64,000 nucleotides of DNA from Oscillospiraceae bacterium (GTDB lineage Bacteria > Bacillota > Clostridia > Oscillospirales > Oscillospiraceae), in contig SVKL01000001.1 of NCBI GenBank assembly GCA_015068495.1, positions 62,001 through 126,000 on the forward strand, read 5' to 3'. Under the pieces are notes generated by a model. That model did no database searches and had not been told where the DNA came from. It saw nothing but the letters and a program-made list of their open reading frames with translations. Made by a program: the position numbers and the translations under genes. Positions 1 through 7,472 of this stretch are shown piece by piece (position 1 is the first letter of the stretch; every line of letters begins with the position of its first letter).

Positions 1-1
1 G

Positions 2-1288
2 TGGGATAAGCGTCCTTTGACAGAGGTGCAGCAAGATGGGATGCCCAGTGAATTTGTAAGACGTAAGCTGGATGAGAACATTGAGGCAAAGAGCAAAACA
101 AACTATGTATACCACTACCCCTATGACGAGCCGGAGTGCCGCGGCGTTTCTCCCATTTACGTAAAGAATGTTTATGAGTATATTGCGGAGAAGGACCCTT
201 ATCACGTGGTTATGATGACCACCCGCAGCGCCGGTGAGCACGCGGATTGCGCCGACTGGTTTGAGGTGCATCCTTATATCGCTCCCGAGAATATGCCGGA
301 TGGTCGCCGGGTTTACGGTCGCCCCATGAACACCATGGGTAATTACATTGACGATATTTCCAAGCTGAACCGGCCGGACAAGTGCATTGGCTTCCTGCCC
401 ACCACATTCTCCTACCAATTCAGCTCTGTCTATGCGGATTATCCCACCTTTGATGAACTGATTTGCCACACTTGGGCGGCAATGATTCACGGCGGTAAAT
501 CCCTTGACCCCTATGCTTATCACGATGTGAATGACCGGGCGGCGATGTATGAGGGTATGCGCTATGTGTTCGGCAGCTTTGAGGCGCTGGAAGACTTTAT
601 GCTGTTTGGCAAGCGGACGGTGCTGCTGCGGACGCAGGATGCAGAGGCTGTGCTGTATGAGCTGAACGACCAGAAGATGTTCGTGCTGGTAAACTTCAAT
701 CAGACACCCCAGACAGTTACTGTCGACGGCATCAGCGGCACTTGGCACGAGTTCCGTCACAACCGTACCATTACCGGCAATACCTTCCAAATGCAGCCCT
801 TTGAGGTTGTGATCGGCACCAGCGAGGTGCGGGATGCCCGTATGCCTACCTATCAGGAAACTAAGGAACTGATTGATGCCAAGGAATATGAGCGTACCCA
901 CACCGGCAGCCTGCTGTTTAATAAGCATAACGAAATTGCCATTACATCAGCCGGTATCACAGCCCATCGCCAGTGGAAGATGTTTGACGGTGTGCGTGAT
1001 AACTTCGCTCTGCAAATTTTGAAAGACGGCGAGCGTTTCTATGAGCTGGACCTGACCAAGGTGAAGCCCAATTTCGATAAGGTGGTTATCAGCGGCTGGC
1101 ACTTGGACGGAATCAATCTGAAGCTTCGGGTGAACGGCGAGCTGGTGGAGCCGGAAATTATCGAGGCAACCAACAAGGAGCTTTCTACCGTTACCTTTGT
1201 GCTGAAGGAAAAGGTATGTCCGGAAGGCTTGCGGCTGGAGTTTACATCCCCCAGCGGTATGGAAATTTACGAAATTGAAGTCTTTTAA
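2..1288 (+). CDS. CBM9/glycoside-hydrolase-like paralogue, copy 1 (5' truncated by window edge)
   Basis: C-terminal part of the first of four tandem paralogues; the frame is open to the window edge, so the true start lies upstream. It covers the C-terminal half of a TIM-barrel-like core with the motif DEPE (codons from 125), which the other copies share and which resembles the acid motif of several glycoside hydrolase clans. A beta-sandwich follows (NFNQTPQTVTVDG), then a C-terminal beta domain of about 110 residues. It is the most divergent of the four: it has YPYDEPE where the others have YINDEPE. An intrinsic terminator follows directly. The fold assignment comes from motif reading, the substrate is unknown and enzymatic activity is unproven. 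Confidence 0.7.
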   Translation, partial: WDKRPLTEVQQDGMPSEFVRRKLDENIEAKSKTNYVYHYPYDEPECRGVSPIYVKNVYEYIAEKDPYHVVMMTTRSAGEHADCADWFEVHPYIAPENMPDGRRVYGRPMNTMGNYIDDISKLNRPDKCIGFLPTTFSYQFSSVYADYPTFDELICHTWAAMIHGGKSLDPYAYHDVNDRAAMYEGMRYVFGSFEALEDFMLFGKRTVLLRTQDAEAVLYELNDQKMFVLVNFNQTPQTVTVDGISGTWHEFRHNRTITGNTFQMQPFEVVIGTSEVRDARMPTYQETKELIDAKEYERTHTGSLLFNKHNEIAITSAGITAHRQWKMFDGVRDNFALQILKDGERFYELDLTKVKPNFDKVVISGWHLDGINLKLRVNGELVEPEIIEATNKELSTVTFVLKEKVCPEGLRLEFTSPSGMEIYEIEVF

Positions 1289-1303
1289 CAGAATCTAACC
1301 GGA

Positions 1304-1335
1304 ACCGGGGTACGCTATGGCGTACCCCGGTTTTT
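1304..1335 (+). terminator. Intrinsic terminator after copy 1
   Basis: A 12-bp perfect stem (ACCGGGGTACGC / GCGTACCCCGGT) with a TATG loop is followed by a T run. It separates copy 1 from the promoter of copy 2. Confidence 0.9.
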
Positions 1336-1382
1336 GCGGCGGCAATCCAGCAAAATAATCACAGAAAAAAGCAAAATTGTCA

Positions 1383-1410
1383 TTGTGTTTTGGGTGTGGT
1401 TTGTTATAAT
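1383..1410 (+). promoter_or_regulatory. Sigma-A promoter of copy 2
   Basis: TTGTGT, 16 bp, TATAAT. The same spacing and relative position occur before copies 3 and 4. Confidence 0.75.
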
Positions 1411-1416
1411 GAGCCT

Positions 1417-1565
1417 GTATAGAAAAATACAAATTCCCGAAACCGCAGGGCAAAAACTTGCGGGACTGCCAACGCTCCTGCGCCTGCTGAGGCGGAGAAA
1501 TTTTTGTTTTTTTTGTTGGCAGTGTGAAAGCTCCCCAGTTTGGAGTTTCACAGAAAGGAGAAAAA
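1417..1565 (+). promoter_or_regulatory. Structured RNA leader, first instance
   Basis: The leader starts about 6 nt after the -10 box. Helices in order: P0 GTAT/ATAC; P1 CCGCA/TGCGG; P2 CTGCCAAC/GTTGGCAG with an inner arm GCCT/AGGC; P3 GTGAAA/TTTCAC. P3 ends just before AGAAAGGAG. The same architecture recurs before copies 3 and 4 with changed but still paired bases. The class is not recognised. Its position, ending at the Shine-Dalgarno sequence, suggests control of translation or transcription in cis. Confidence 0.7.
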
Positions 1566-4241
1566 ATGGCAAATAAGAATTGCATTACGCTGGACGGACG
1601 TATGGAGGATAAGGCGTGGGAAAATGCCCAAGTCTATGCAGATTTCAAACGGATGAAGTCGGAGGGGGACGACCTTGGCGGCGCACCTACAGTCTTCAAG
1701 ATTCTGCCTATGGAGGACCGGATTTACTTTGGCTTTCAGTGTATAGAGCCGGATATGCGGCAGGTGATTGACAACACCCCCGGCAGGGAAGTGCAGGAAA
1801 TATGGGGCGCAGACCGGGTGGAGCTGTTTTTTGCACCCACCGGCAGCACCTATGAATACTATCAGTTTGTGATGTTCTTCAGCGGAAAGACAGTGTGTAA
1901 TTACTATGCAGAGGGCGGCCAGATTCGTCCGGAGCCCTATGCGCCGGAATGGAAAAGCGCGGTGTATGTGGGGGAAGACCACTGGTCTGTGGTGGCAGAG
2001 ATTCCCCTGACAGCGTTGTATATGACCCCCAACGACAGTATGGGCGACACGTGGCTGGTAAACGCGATTCGCTGCCGTACGCAGGAGGGCTTGATCCGGC
2101 CGCTCAACAGCTCTATTTGTGAGCTGAACAGAAAATTTACCGAGGTGTTCCTGCCTGTAGCGGGAATGCCCAAGCGTCCTGTGGAGGATGATATCCGCAT
2201 TGTATCTGCAACGCCGAATTTGACGGAAAAGGACGGCGACGGCTACCGCGGCACCATGACTGTCAAGACCTTAAACGGCGTAGACGGCGCATTTACATTC
2301 ACCTCTGACCACGGGGAAGCTGCTGAGGTTTCCTTAAAAGCAGGCACAAATGAATTTGAAGTGCCTTGCTATTTTGCAGAGCTGGGGCGGCATCAGGTCT
2401 CCTTGGCATTGACCCGCGCAGGGGATGGAAAGGTATTTAAGCGGTATTATCCTGTAATTGCTACCTATGAGCCCATCAAGCTGCGGTTTACGTGCCCCGA
2501 GTATCGCTGCAACTTCTACCCCGGACAGGACTACTCCAAGATTGTGGGTACTGTAACGGCGGCAAAGCCCGTTACCTTGAAGCTGGAGGGCCCCGGCATT
2601 GAGACCCAAGTGAAGACCCCCAACGCAGACGGCAGCTTTACATTTGACACGCCTAATTTTGAAGAGGGGGAAGCTTGGCTGACTGCCACCATCGACGGCG
2701 AGGAAAAGAAGCAAAAAATCCGCCGTTTGGCACCTACCGGTCACACAATGGCTTGGATTTCCGGCGGTAATTTGATTGTTAACGGTAAGCCGGTGCTGGC
2801 GCGGAATATGTTCTCTCCGGGATATTTGGGCAGCAGAGTTCTTGCCCAGCGGTACGCTGCAGAGAATTTCCACGAGACCAGAGAGGTTTGCGGTCAGTCC
2901 GGCTGGATGGCAGCGGACACGATTTTGGTCAGAGAGCTGAAAATGTCTGCCGCTGAGGTGCGAGAGGACATTATGCCCTGTGACGAGGTGCTGCGGTTCT
3001 TTGATAAGCAAATCAAAGCAAATGCGGAGCGGGATTTTGTCTACTACTACATTAACGACGAGCCGGAATGCCGCGGCGTGTCTCCCATTTATCTGCAGAA
3101 TGTTTACAACTACATTTCGGATCACGATCCCTACCACGTGATTATGACCACCAGCCGCAGTGCAAGCAACTTTATTGAGGCGGTGGACTGGGTGCAGACC
3201 CACCCCTACATTGACCCGGAGAATATGCCGGATGGCCGCCGGGTGTATATGCGTCCGATGAATACCATAGGCAGCTTTATCGACGATATTGCAAAGCTGA
3301 ACCGGTCGGATAAGTGCATTGGCTTCCTGCCCACCGCATTTTCCTATAAATTCAGCTCTAACTATGCGGATTATCCCACGCTGGATGAAATTATCTGCCA
3401 CACTTGGGCGGCGACCAATCACGGCAGTAAGACCCTGCATCCCTACGCCTACCACGATATGAATGACCGTCCGTCGGTGATTGAGGGTATGCGGTATCTG
3501 TTCTCGTCCTTTGAGGCACTGGAGGAGCTTGTGCTGCTGGGAAAGCGGACCATACTGCTGCGGACAAACGATGCGGAAGCGGCGCTGTATGACTGTGGGG
3601 ATGAGAGGATGTTCGTACTGGTGAACTTCACCCAAGCACCTCAGACGGTGACGGTGGACGGCATTAGCGGCACTTGGCATAATTTCCGCCATAACAGCAC
3701 CTTTACCGGCAATACCTTTGAACTGAAGCCCTTGGAGGTGTTGGTCGGCACCAATGTGGTAAAGGATGCGGGTCTGCCCACTTACGAGGAAACCGCTGCG
3801 CTGATTGACAAGCTGGAGTATGAACGTACCCACGGCGGCAGCTTGCTGTTTGAACGGCATAACGATGTGGAGGTAAATTGCGTCGGTATGACAAATGTTT
3901 CCGGTTTGACAAGCAACAACCGATACAGATTCTTTGACGGCGTGCGGGAAAATCTCGGCGCAACCATACTCAAGCAGGGCGAGCGCTACTGTGAGGTGAA
4001 TCTGACCAAGGTGCAGCCTACTTTCCGGAAGGCAGCCATCAGCGGCTGGAATTTGCAGAACAATGTAACGCTGAAGCTGTGTATTGACGGTGAATGGATT
4101 GAGCCTGACATTGCGCAGATAGAGGCAAATGACCGGACCACCACCTTTATTTTGAAGGACGGGGTTTCTCCCGAGGCAATACGTTTTGACTTCTTCTGCG
4201 AGGATTACGGTGAAATTTTCGAGATTGAAGTTTTTGCGTAA
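1566..4241 (+). CDS. CBM9/glycoside-hydrolase-like paralogue, copy 2
   Basis: 891 residues. The start ATG follows AGAAAGGAGAAAAA and begins MANKN, without signal peptide or membrane segment, so a cytoplasmic location is inferred. Residues about 5-190 read as a CBM9/DOMON-like domain (ITLDGRMEDKAW at the start, RVELFFAPTGS later). Two beta-rich segments follow to about residue 400. A GH-like core begins at GGNLIVNGKPVLARN and contains DEPE at residues 498-501. Next come a beta-sandwich (VNFTQAPQTVTVDG) and a C-terminal beta domain. This domain order is typical of polysaccharide-active proteins, but a substrate cannot be read from sequence. The gene is transcribed alone: promoter, structured leader and terminator all flank it. 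Confidence 0.75.
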   Translation: MANKNCITLDGRMEDKAWENAQVYADFKRMKSEGDDLGGAPTVFKILPMEDRIYFGFQCIEPDMRQVIDNTPGREVQEIWGADRVELFFAPTGSTYEYYQFVMFFSGKTVCNYYAEGGQIRPEPYAPEWKSAVYVGEDHWSVVAEIPLTALYMTPNDSMGDTWLVNAIRCRTQEGLIRPLNSSICELNRKFTEVFLPVAGMPKRPVEDDIRIVSATPNLTEKDGDGYRGTMTVKTLNGVDGAFTFTSDHGEAAEVSLKAGTNEFEVPCYFAELGRHQVSLALTRAGDGKVFKRYYPVIATYEPIKLRFTCPEYRCNFYPGQDYSKIVGTVTAAKPVTLKLEGPGIETQVKTPNADGSFTFDTPNFEEGEAWLTATIDGEEKKQKIRRLAPTGHTMAWISGGNLIVNGKPVLARNMFSPGYLGSRVLAQRYAAENFHETREVCGQSGWMAADTILVRELKMSAAEVREDIMPCDEVLRFFDKQIKANAERDFVYYYINDEPECRGVSPIYLQNVYNYISDHDPYHVIMTTSRSASNFIEAVDWVQTHPYIDPENMPDGRRVYMRPMNTIGSFIDDIAKLNRSDKCIGFLPTAFSYKFSSNYADYPTLDEIICHTWAATNHGSKTLHPYAYHDMNDRPSVIEGMRYLFSSFEALEELVLLGKRTILLRTNDAEAALYDCGDERMFVLVNFTQAPQTVTVDGISGTWHNFRHNSTFTGNTFELKPLEVLVGTNVVKDAGLPTYEETAALIDKLEYERTHGGSLLFERHNDVEVNCVGMTNVSGLTSNNRYRFFDGVRENLGATILKQGERYCEVNLTKVQPTFRKAAISGWNLQNNVTLKLCIDGEWIEPDIAQIEANDRTTTFILKDGVSPEAIRFDFFCEDYGEIFEIEVFA

Positions 4242-4256
4242 GACATAGATAATGAA

Positions 4257-4288
4257 ACGGGGTGTGCGTGCAGCACACCCCGTTTTTT
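4257..4288 (+). terminator. Intrinsic terminator after copy 2
   Basis: ACGGGGTGTG / CACACCCCGT stem with a 7-nt loop, followed by a run of T. Confidence 0.9.
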
Positions 4289-4333
4289 GTGTGGCAAAAT
4301 CGCAAAACAATCAAAGAAAATCGCAAGAAAACG

Positions 4334-4361
4334 TTGCATTTGTGGAAAACACTGGTATAAT
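4334..4361 (+). promoter_or_regulatory. Sigma-A promoter of copy 3
   Basis: TTGCAT, 16 bp, TATAAT. Confidence 0.8.
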
Positions 4362-4367
4362 AAAGCC

Positions 4368-4520
4368 GTATGGAAATACATAAATCCCCGAAACCTCAAG
4401 GTGAAAAACTTGAGGGTCTGCCAATGCTCTCAGCCCCTTTGGAGCGGAGAAAATTTTATTCTTTTTACATTGGCGGTGTGAAGAAATCCCACCTTTGGGG
4501 CTTCACAGAAAGGAGAAGAA
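4368..4520 (+). promoter_or_regulatory. Structured RNA leader, second instance
   Basis: P0 GTAT/ATAC at the 5' end; P1 CCTCAAG (4394-4400) / CTTGAGG (4409-4415); P2 CTGCCAATG (4418-4426) / CATTGGCGG (4468-4476); P3 GTGAAG (4478-4483) / CTTCAC (4501-4506), followed by AGAAAGGAG. Compared with the first instance, P1 changes several base pairs while remaining paired, and P2 and P3 also keep pairing. Confidence 0.72.
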
Positions 4521-7169
4521 ATGGCAAACAAGGACTACATCACATTAGACGGACGTATGGAAGACAAGGCTTGGGAAAAGGCGCAGGTCTATACCAATTT
4601 CCTGCGGATGAATTCTCAGGGCGGCGGCGTTGCTGAGGCGCAGACAATCTTTAAGATTCTGCCCTTAGAGGACCGGGTTTACTTCGGTTTCAAATGCTTG
4701 GAGCTGGATATGAAGCACGTAGCTGAAACCCATTCTACTCGGGATATGTGGGGTAATGACCGGGTTGAATTGTTTTTTGCGCCTACCGGCAGTACTTATG
4801 AATACTATCAGTTCGTGGTATCCTTCGGCGGCAAAATGGTGTGCAATTACTACGCAGAGGGCGGACAGATTCAGCCGGATCCCTATGCGCCGGAATGGAA
4901 GAGCGCGGTGTATGCAGGTGAGGACCACTGGTCTGTAGTGATAGAGGTGCCTCTGACAGCACTGTATATGACACCTAACGACAGCCTGAGCGATACTTGG
5001 CTGGTGAATGCAATTCGCTGCCGCACAGCCGCAGGAAAGGGCTGCATGAACAGCTCTTGCTGTGAGTTGAACAGAAAATTTACGGATGCATTCTTGTCTG
5101 TAGAGGGAATGCCAAAACGTCCCATGGAGGATGATATCCGCATTGCATCTGCAACGCTGAATATTACTGACAAAGACGAAGAGGGCTATATCGGTACCAT
5201 GACCGTGAATACCCTCAACGGCACAGCCGGCAAGTTTACCTTTACCTCCGACCACGGGGAAACTGCCGAGGTTTCTCTGGAAGCTGGCGCAAATGAATTT
5301 GCTGTGCCCTGTCGGTTTGCAGAGTTGGGACGGCAAAGAGTGTCTTTGGCGTTGACTCGTATTGGCGACGAAAAAGAATTTAAGCGCTATTATCCTGTGG
5401 CGGTTACTTATGAGCCCATTAAGCTGCGGTTTACCCTGCCTGAATACCGCTGCAACTTCTACCCCGGACAGGATTATTCCAAGATTGTGGGTACGGTAGC
5501 AGCTGCAAAGCCTGTTACGCTGAAGCTGGAGGGACCCGGCATTGAGACCCAGGTAAAGACCCCCAATGCAGACGGCAGCTTTGAATTTGATACTCCCAAT
5601 TTTGAACTGGGTGAGGCTTGGCTGACTGCCACCATTGATGGCGAGGAGAAGAAGCAGAAAATTCGTCGTTTGGCGCCCAGCGGCCGTATGATGACATGGA
5701 TTTCCGGCGGTAATCTGATTATCAACGGTAAGCCTGTGTTGGCACGGTATATGTTTGCCAACGGATATTTGGGCAGCCGGGTACTGCGGGAAAGATACCA
5801 AAACGAGGACTTCCACGAAACCAGACAAATCAGAAGCCAAACCGGCTGGATGGCGGCGGATACCATTCTGGTCAGAGAGCTGAAGATGCCTAAGGATGAG
5901 GTACGAAAGGACGTTATGCCCTGTGACGAGGTGCTGCGGTTCTTTGATAAGCAAATTGAGGCCAATAAGGACAGAGATTTTACCCACTACTACATTAACG
6001 ACGAGCCGGAGTGCCGTGGTGTGTCTCCCATTTACCTGAAAAATGTTTACGACTACATCACAGACAAAGACCCCTACCACGTAGTTATGATTGCCAGCCG
6101 TAACGCAAGCAATTTCATTGATGCCATTGACTGGGTGCAGTCCCATCCCTACATTGATCCCGAGAATATGCCGGATGGCCGACGGGTTTATATGCGCCCC
6201 ATGAACAGTATGGGCAGCTTTATCGACAGTATTGCGAAACTGAATCGGCCGGATAAGTGTATCGGCTTCCTGCCTTCAGCCTTCTCCTATGAATTTAGCT
6301 CTGTTTATGCAGATTATCCCACGCTGGATGAAATTATCTGCCACACATGGGCGGCAATGATTCACGGCGGCAAGACCTTGAGCCCCTATGCTTACCACGA
6401 TATGAACGACCGTCCTGCGGTGATTGAGGGTATGCGGTATCTATTCTCCTCTTTTGAGGCATTGGAGGAGATTGTGCTGCTGGGCAAACGTACAACCTTG
6501 CTGCGGACGAAGGATGCTGAAGCGGTGCTGTATGACCATGGTGACGAGCAGATGTTCGTGTTGGTGAACTTCAATCAGACACCTCAGACGGTTACCGTTG
6601 ACGGTATCAGCGGCACTTGGCACGAATTCCGTCACAACCGCACTATTACCGGTAACACCTTTGAAATGAAGCCTTTGGAGGTTATTATCGGCACCAATGT
6701 GGTGAAGGATGCGGTTCTGGTTACCTATGAAGAAACCGCTGCGCTGATTGATAAGCTGGAATACGAGCGTACCCACGGTGGCAGCCTGCTGTTTGCTCAC
6801 CAAAATGATGTTGAGTTGACCTTTGCAGGTATGACAAACGTCAGCCGATACAAGCTCTTTGACGGTGTACGGGAAAATCTTGGCGGAACAATTCTCAAGA
6901 AGGGTGAACGCTTCTTGGAGGTAAATCTGACCAAGCTGCAGCCTACTTTCCGGAAGGCAGCCATCAGCGGTTGGAATCTGAAGGGCAATGTAAAGCTTCA
7001 GCTGCGTGTCGGTGGCGAGCTGGTTGCACCGGAGATTGCAGAGGTACAGGAAAATGAGCGGACGACCACCTTCATTCTGAAGGATGCGGTATCTCCCGAG
7101 GCAATTCGCTTCGAATTCTCCTGTGATGATGACTACGGTGAAGTTTACGAAATGGAAATCTTTGCATAA
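4521..7169 (+). CDS. CBM9/glycoside-hydrolase-like paralogue, copy 3
   Basis: 882 residues, with the same layout as copy 2: CBM9-like N-terminus (ITLDGRMEDKAWEKAQ), beta-rich middle, GH-like core with DEPE at residues 494-497, beta-sandwich (VNFNQTPQTVTVDG) and C-terminal beta domain. The start ATG is fixed by the AGAAAGGAG ribosome site. No signal peptide is visible. It is very similar to copies 2 and 4 over the whole length, which argues for tandem duplication. The segment just after the GGNLIINGKPVLAR motif differs most between copies (MFANGYLGSRVLRERYQ here) and could be a specificity loop; that is inference. Confidence 0.75.
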   Translation: MANKDYITLDGRMEDKAWEKAQVYTNFLRMNSQGGGVAEAQTIFKILPLEDRVYFGFKCLELDMKHVAETHSTRDMWGNDRVELFFAPTGSTYEYYQFVVSFGGKMVCNYYAEGGQIQPDPYAPEWKSAVYAGEDHWSVVIEVPLTALYMTPNDSLSDTWLVNAIRCRTAAGKGCMNSSCCELNRKFTDAFLSVEGMPKRPMEDDIRIASATLNITDKDEEGYIGTMTVNTLNGTAGKFTFTSDHGETAEVSLEAGANEFAVPCRFAELGRQRVSLALTRIGDEKEFKRYYPVAVTYEPIKLRFTLPEYRCNFYPGQDYSKIVGTVAAAKPVTLKLEGPGIETQVKTPNADGSFEFDTPNFELGEAWLTATIDGEEKKQKIRRLAPSGRMMTWISGGNLIINGKPVLARYMFANGYLGSRVLRERYQNEDFHETRQIRSQTGWMAADTILVRELKMPKDEVRKDVMPCDEVLRFFDKQIEANKDRDFTHYYINDEPECRGVSPIYLKNVYDYITDKDPYHVVMIASRNASNFIDAIDWVQSHPYIDPENMPDGRRVYMRPMNSMGSFIDSIAKLNRPDKCIGFLPSAFSYEFSSVYADYPTLDEIICHTWAAMIHGGKTLSPYAYHDMNDRPAVIEGMRYLFSSFEALEEIVLLGKRTTLLRTKDAEAVLYDHGDEQMFVLVNFNQTPQTVTVDGISGTWHEFRHNRTITGNTFEMKPLEVIIGTNVVKDAVLVTYEETAALIDKLEYERTHGGSLLFAHQNDVELTFAGMTNVSRYKLFDGVRENLGGTILKKGERFLEVNLTKLQPTFRKAAISGWNLKGNVKLQLRVGGELVAPEIAEVQENERTTTFILKDAVSPEAIRFEFSCDDDYGEVYEMEIFA

Positions 7170-7185
7170 AAACATAAACCGTGGA

Positions 7186-7215
7186 ACGGGGTGTGCAATT
7201 TGCACACCCCGTTTT
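7186..7215 (+). terminator. Intrinsic terminator after copy 3
   Basis: 11-bp stem ACGGGGTGTGC / GCACACCCCGT, loop AATTT, then TTTT. It is nearly the same stem as after copy 2, so the terminator was duplicated with the gene. Confidence 0.85.
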
Positions 7216-7301
7216 GTTGCATTTATAATGAAAACCAACAATGAATCACCGGAAAGAGCAAGATGTCAGCAAAAAAATGTGATAAATAGCAAGAAACGTC
7301 A

Positions 7302-7329
7302 TTGCATTATGGGAAGGGTTTGGTATAAT
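7302..7329 (+). promoter_or_regulatory. Sigma-A promoter of copy 4
   Basis: TTGCAT, 16 bp, TATAAT, as for copy 3. Confidence 0.8.
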
Positions 7330-7335
7330 GAGCAT

Positions 7336-7472
7336 TGTATCGTGGATACGCATTTCGAACCCCCGGCGCAAGAAACGCATGGGGTCTGCCAATGTACTTG
7401 CCGTTTGGGGAAGAAAACTTGCATTGGCGGTGTGAAGCATCCTGCATTTGGGCTTCACAGAAAGGAGAAGAA
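7336..7472 (+). promoter_or_regulatory. Structured RNA leader, third instance
   Basis: P0 GTATC/GATAC (7337-7349); P1 with a rewritten sequence CCCC..GCG / CGC..GGGG; P2 CTGCCAATG / CATTGGCGG; P3 GTGAAGC / GCTTCAC, then AGAAAGGAG. Primary sequence in P1 and in the loops has diverged, but helix order and the GGTCTGCCAA junction are kept. The gene-to-gene gap of 303 bp holds only the terminator, promoter and this leader. Confidence 0.7.

Noticed and set aside
1411-1565. Cyclic di-GMP (GEMM) riboswitch
   Set aside because: Copy 2 has GCAGGGCAAA and CGGGAC-like pieces resembling GEMM, but the other two leaders lack them and the helix order differs.
2334-4310. 658-codon open frame on the minus strand opposite paralogue copy 2
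   Set aside because: It lies entirely antisense to a well-supported gene, has no ribosome site or family resemblance, and similar shadows occur opposite copies 3 and 4, as expected from codon bias.
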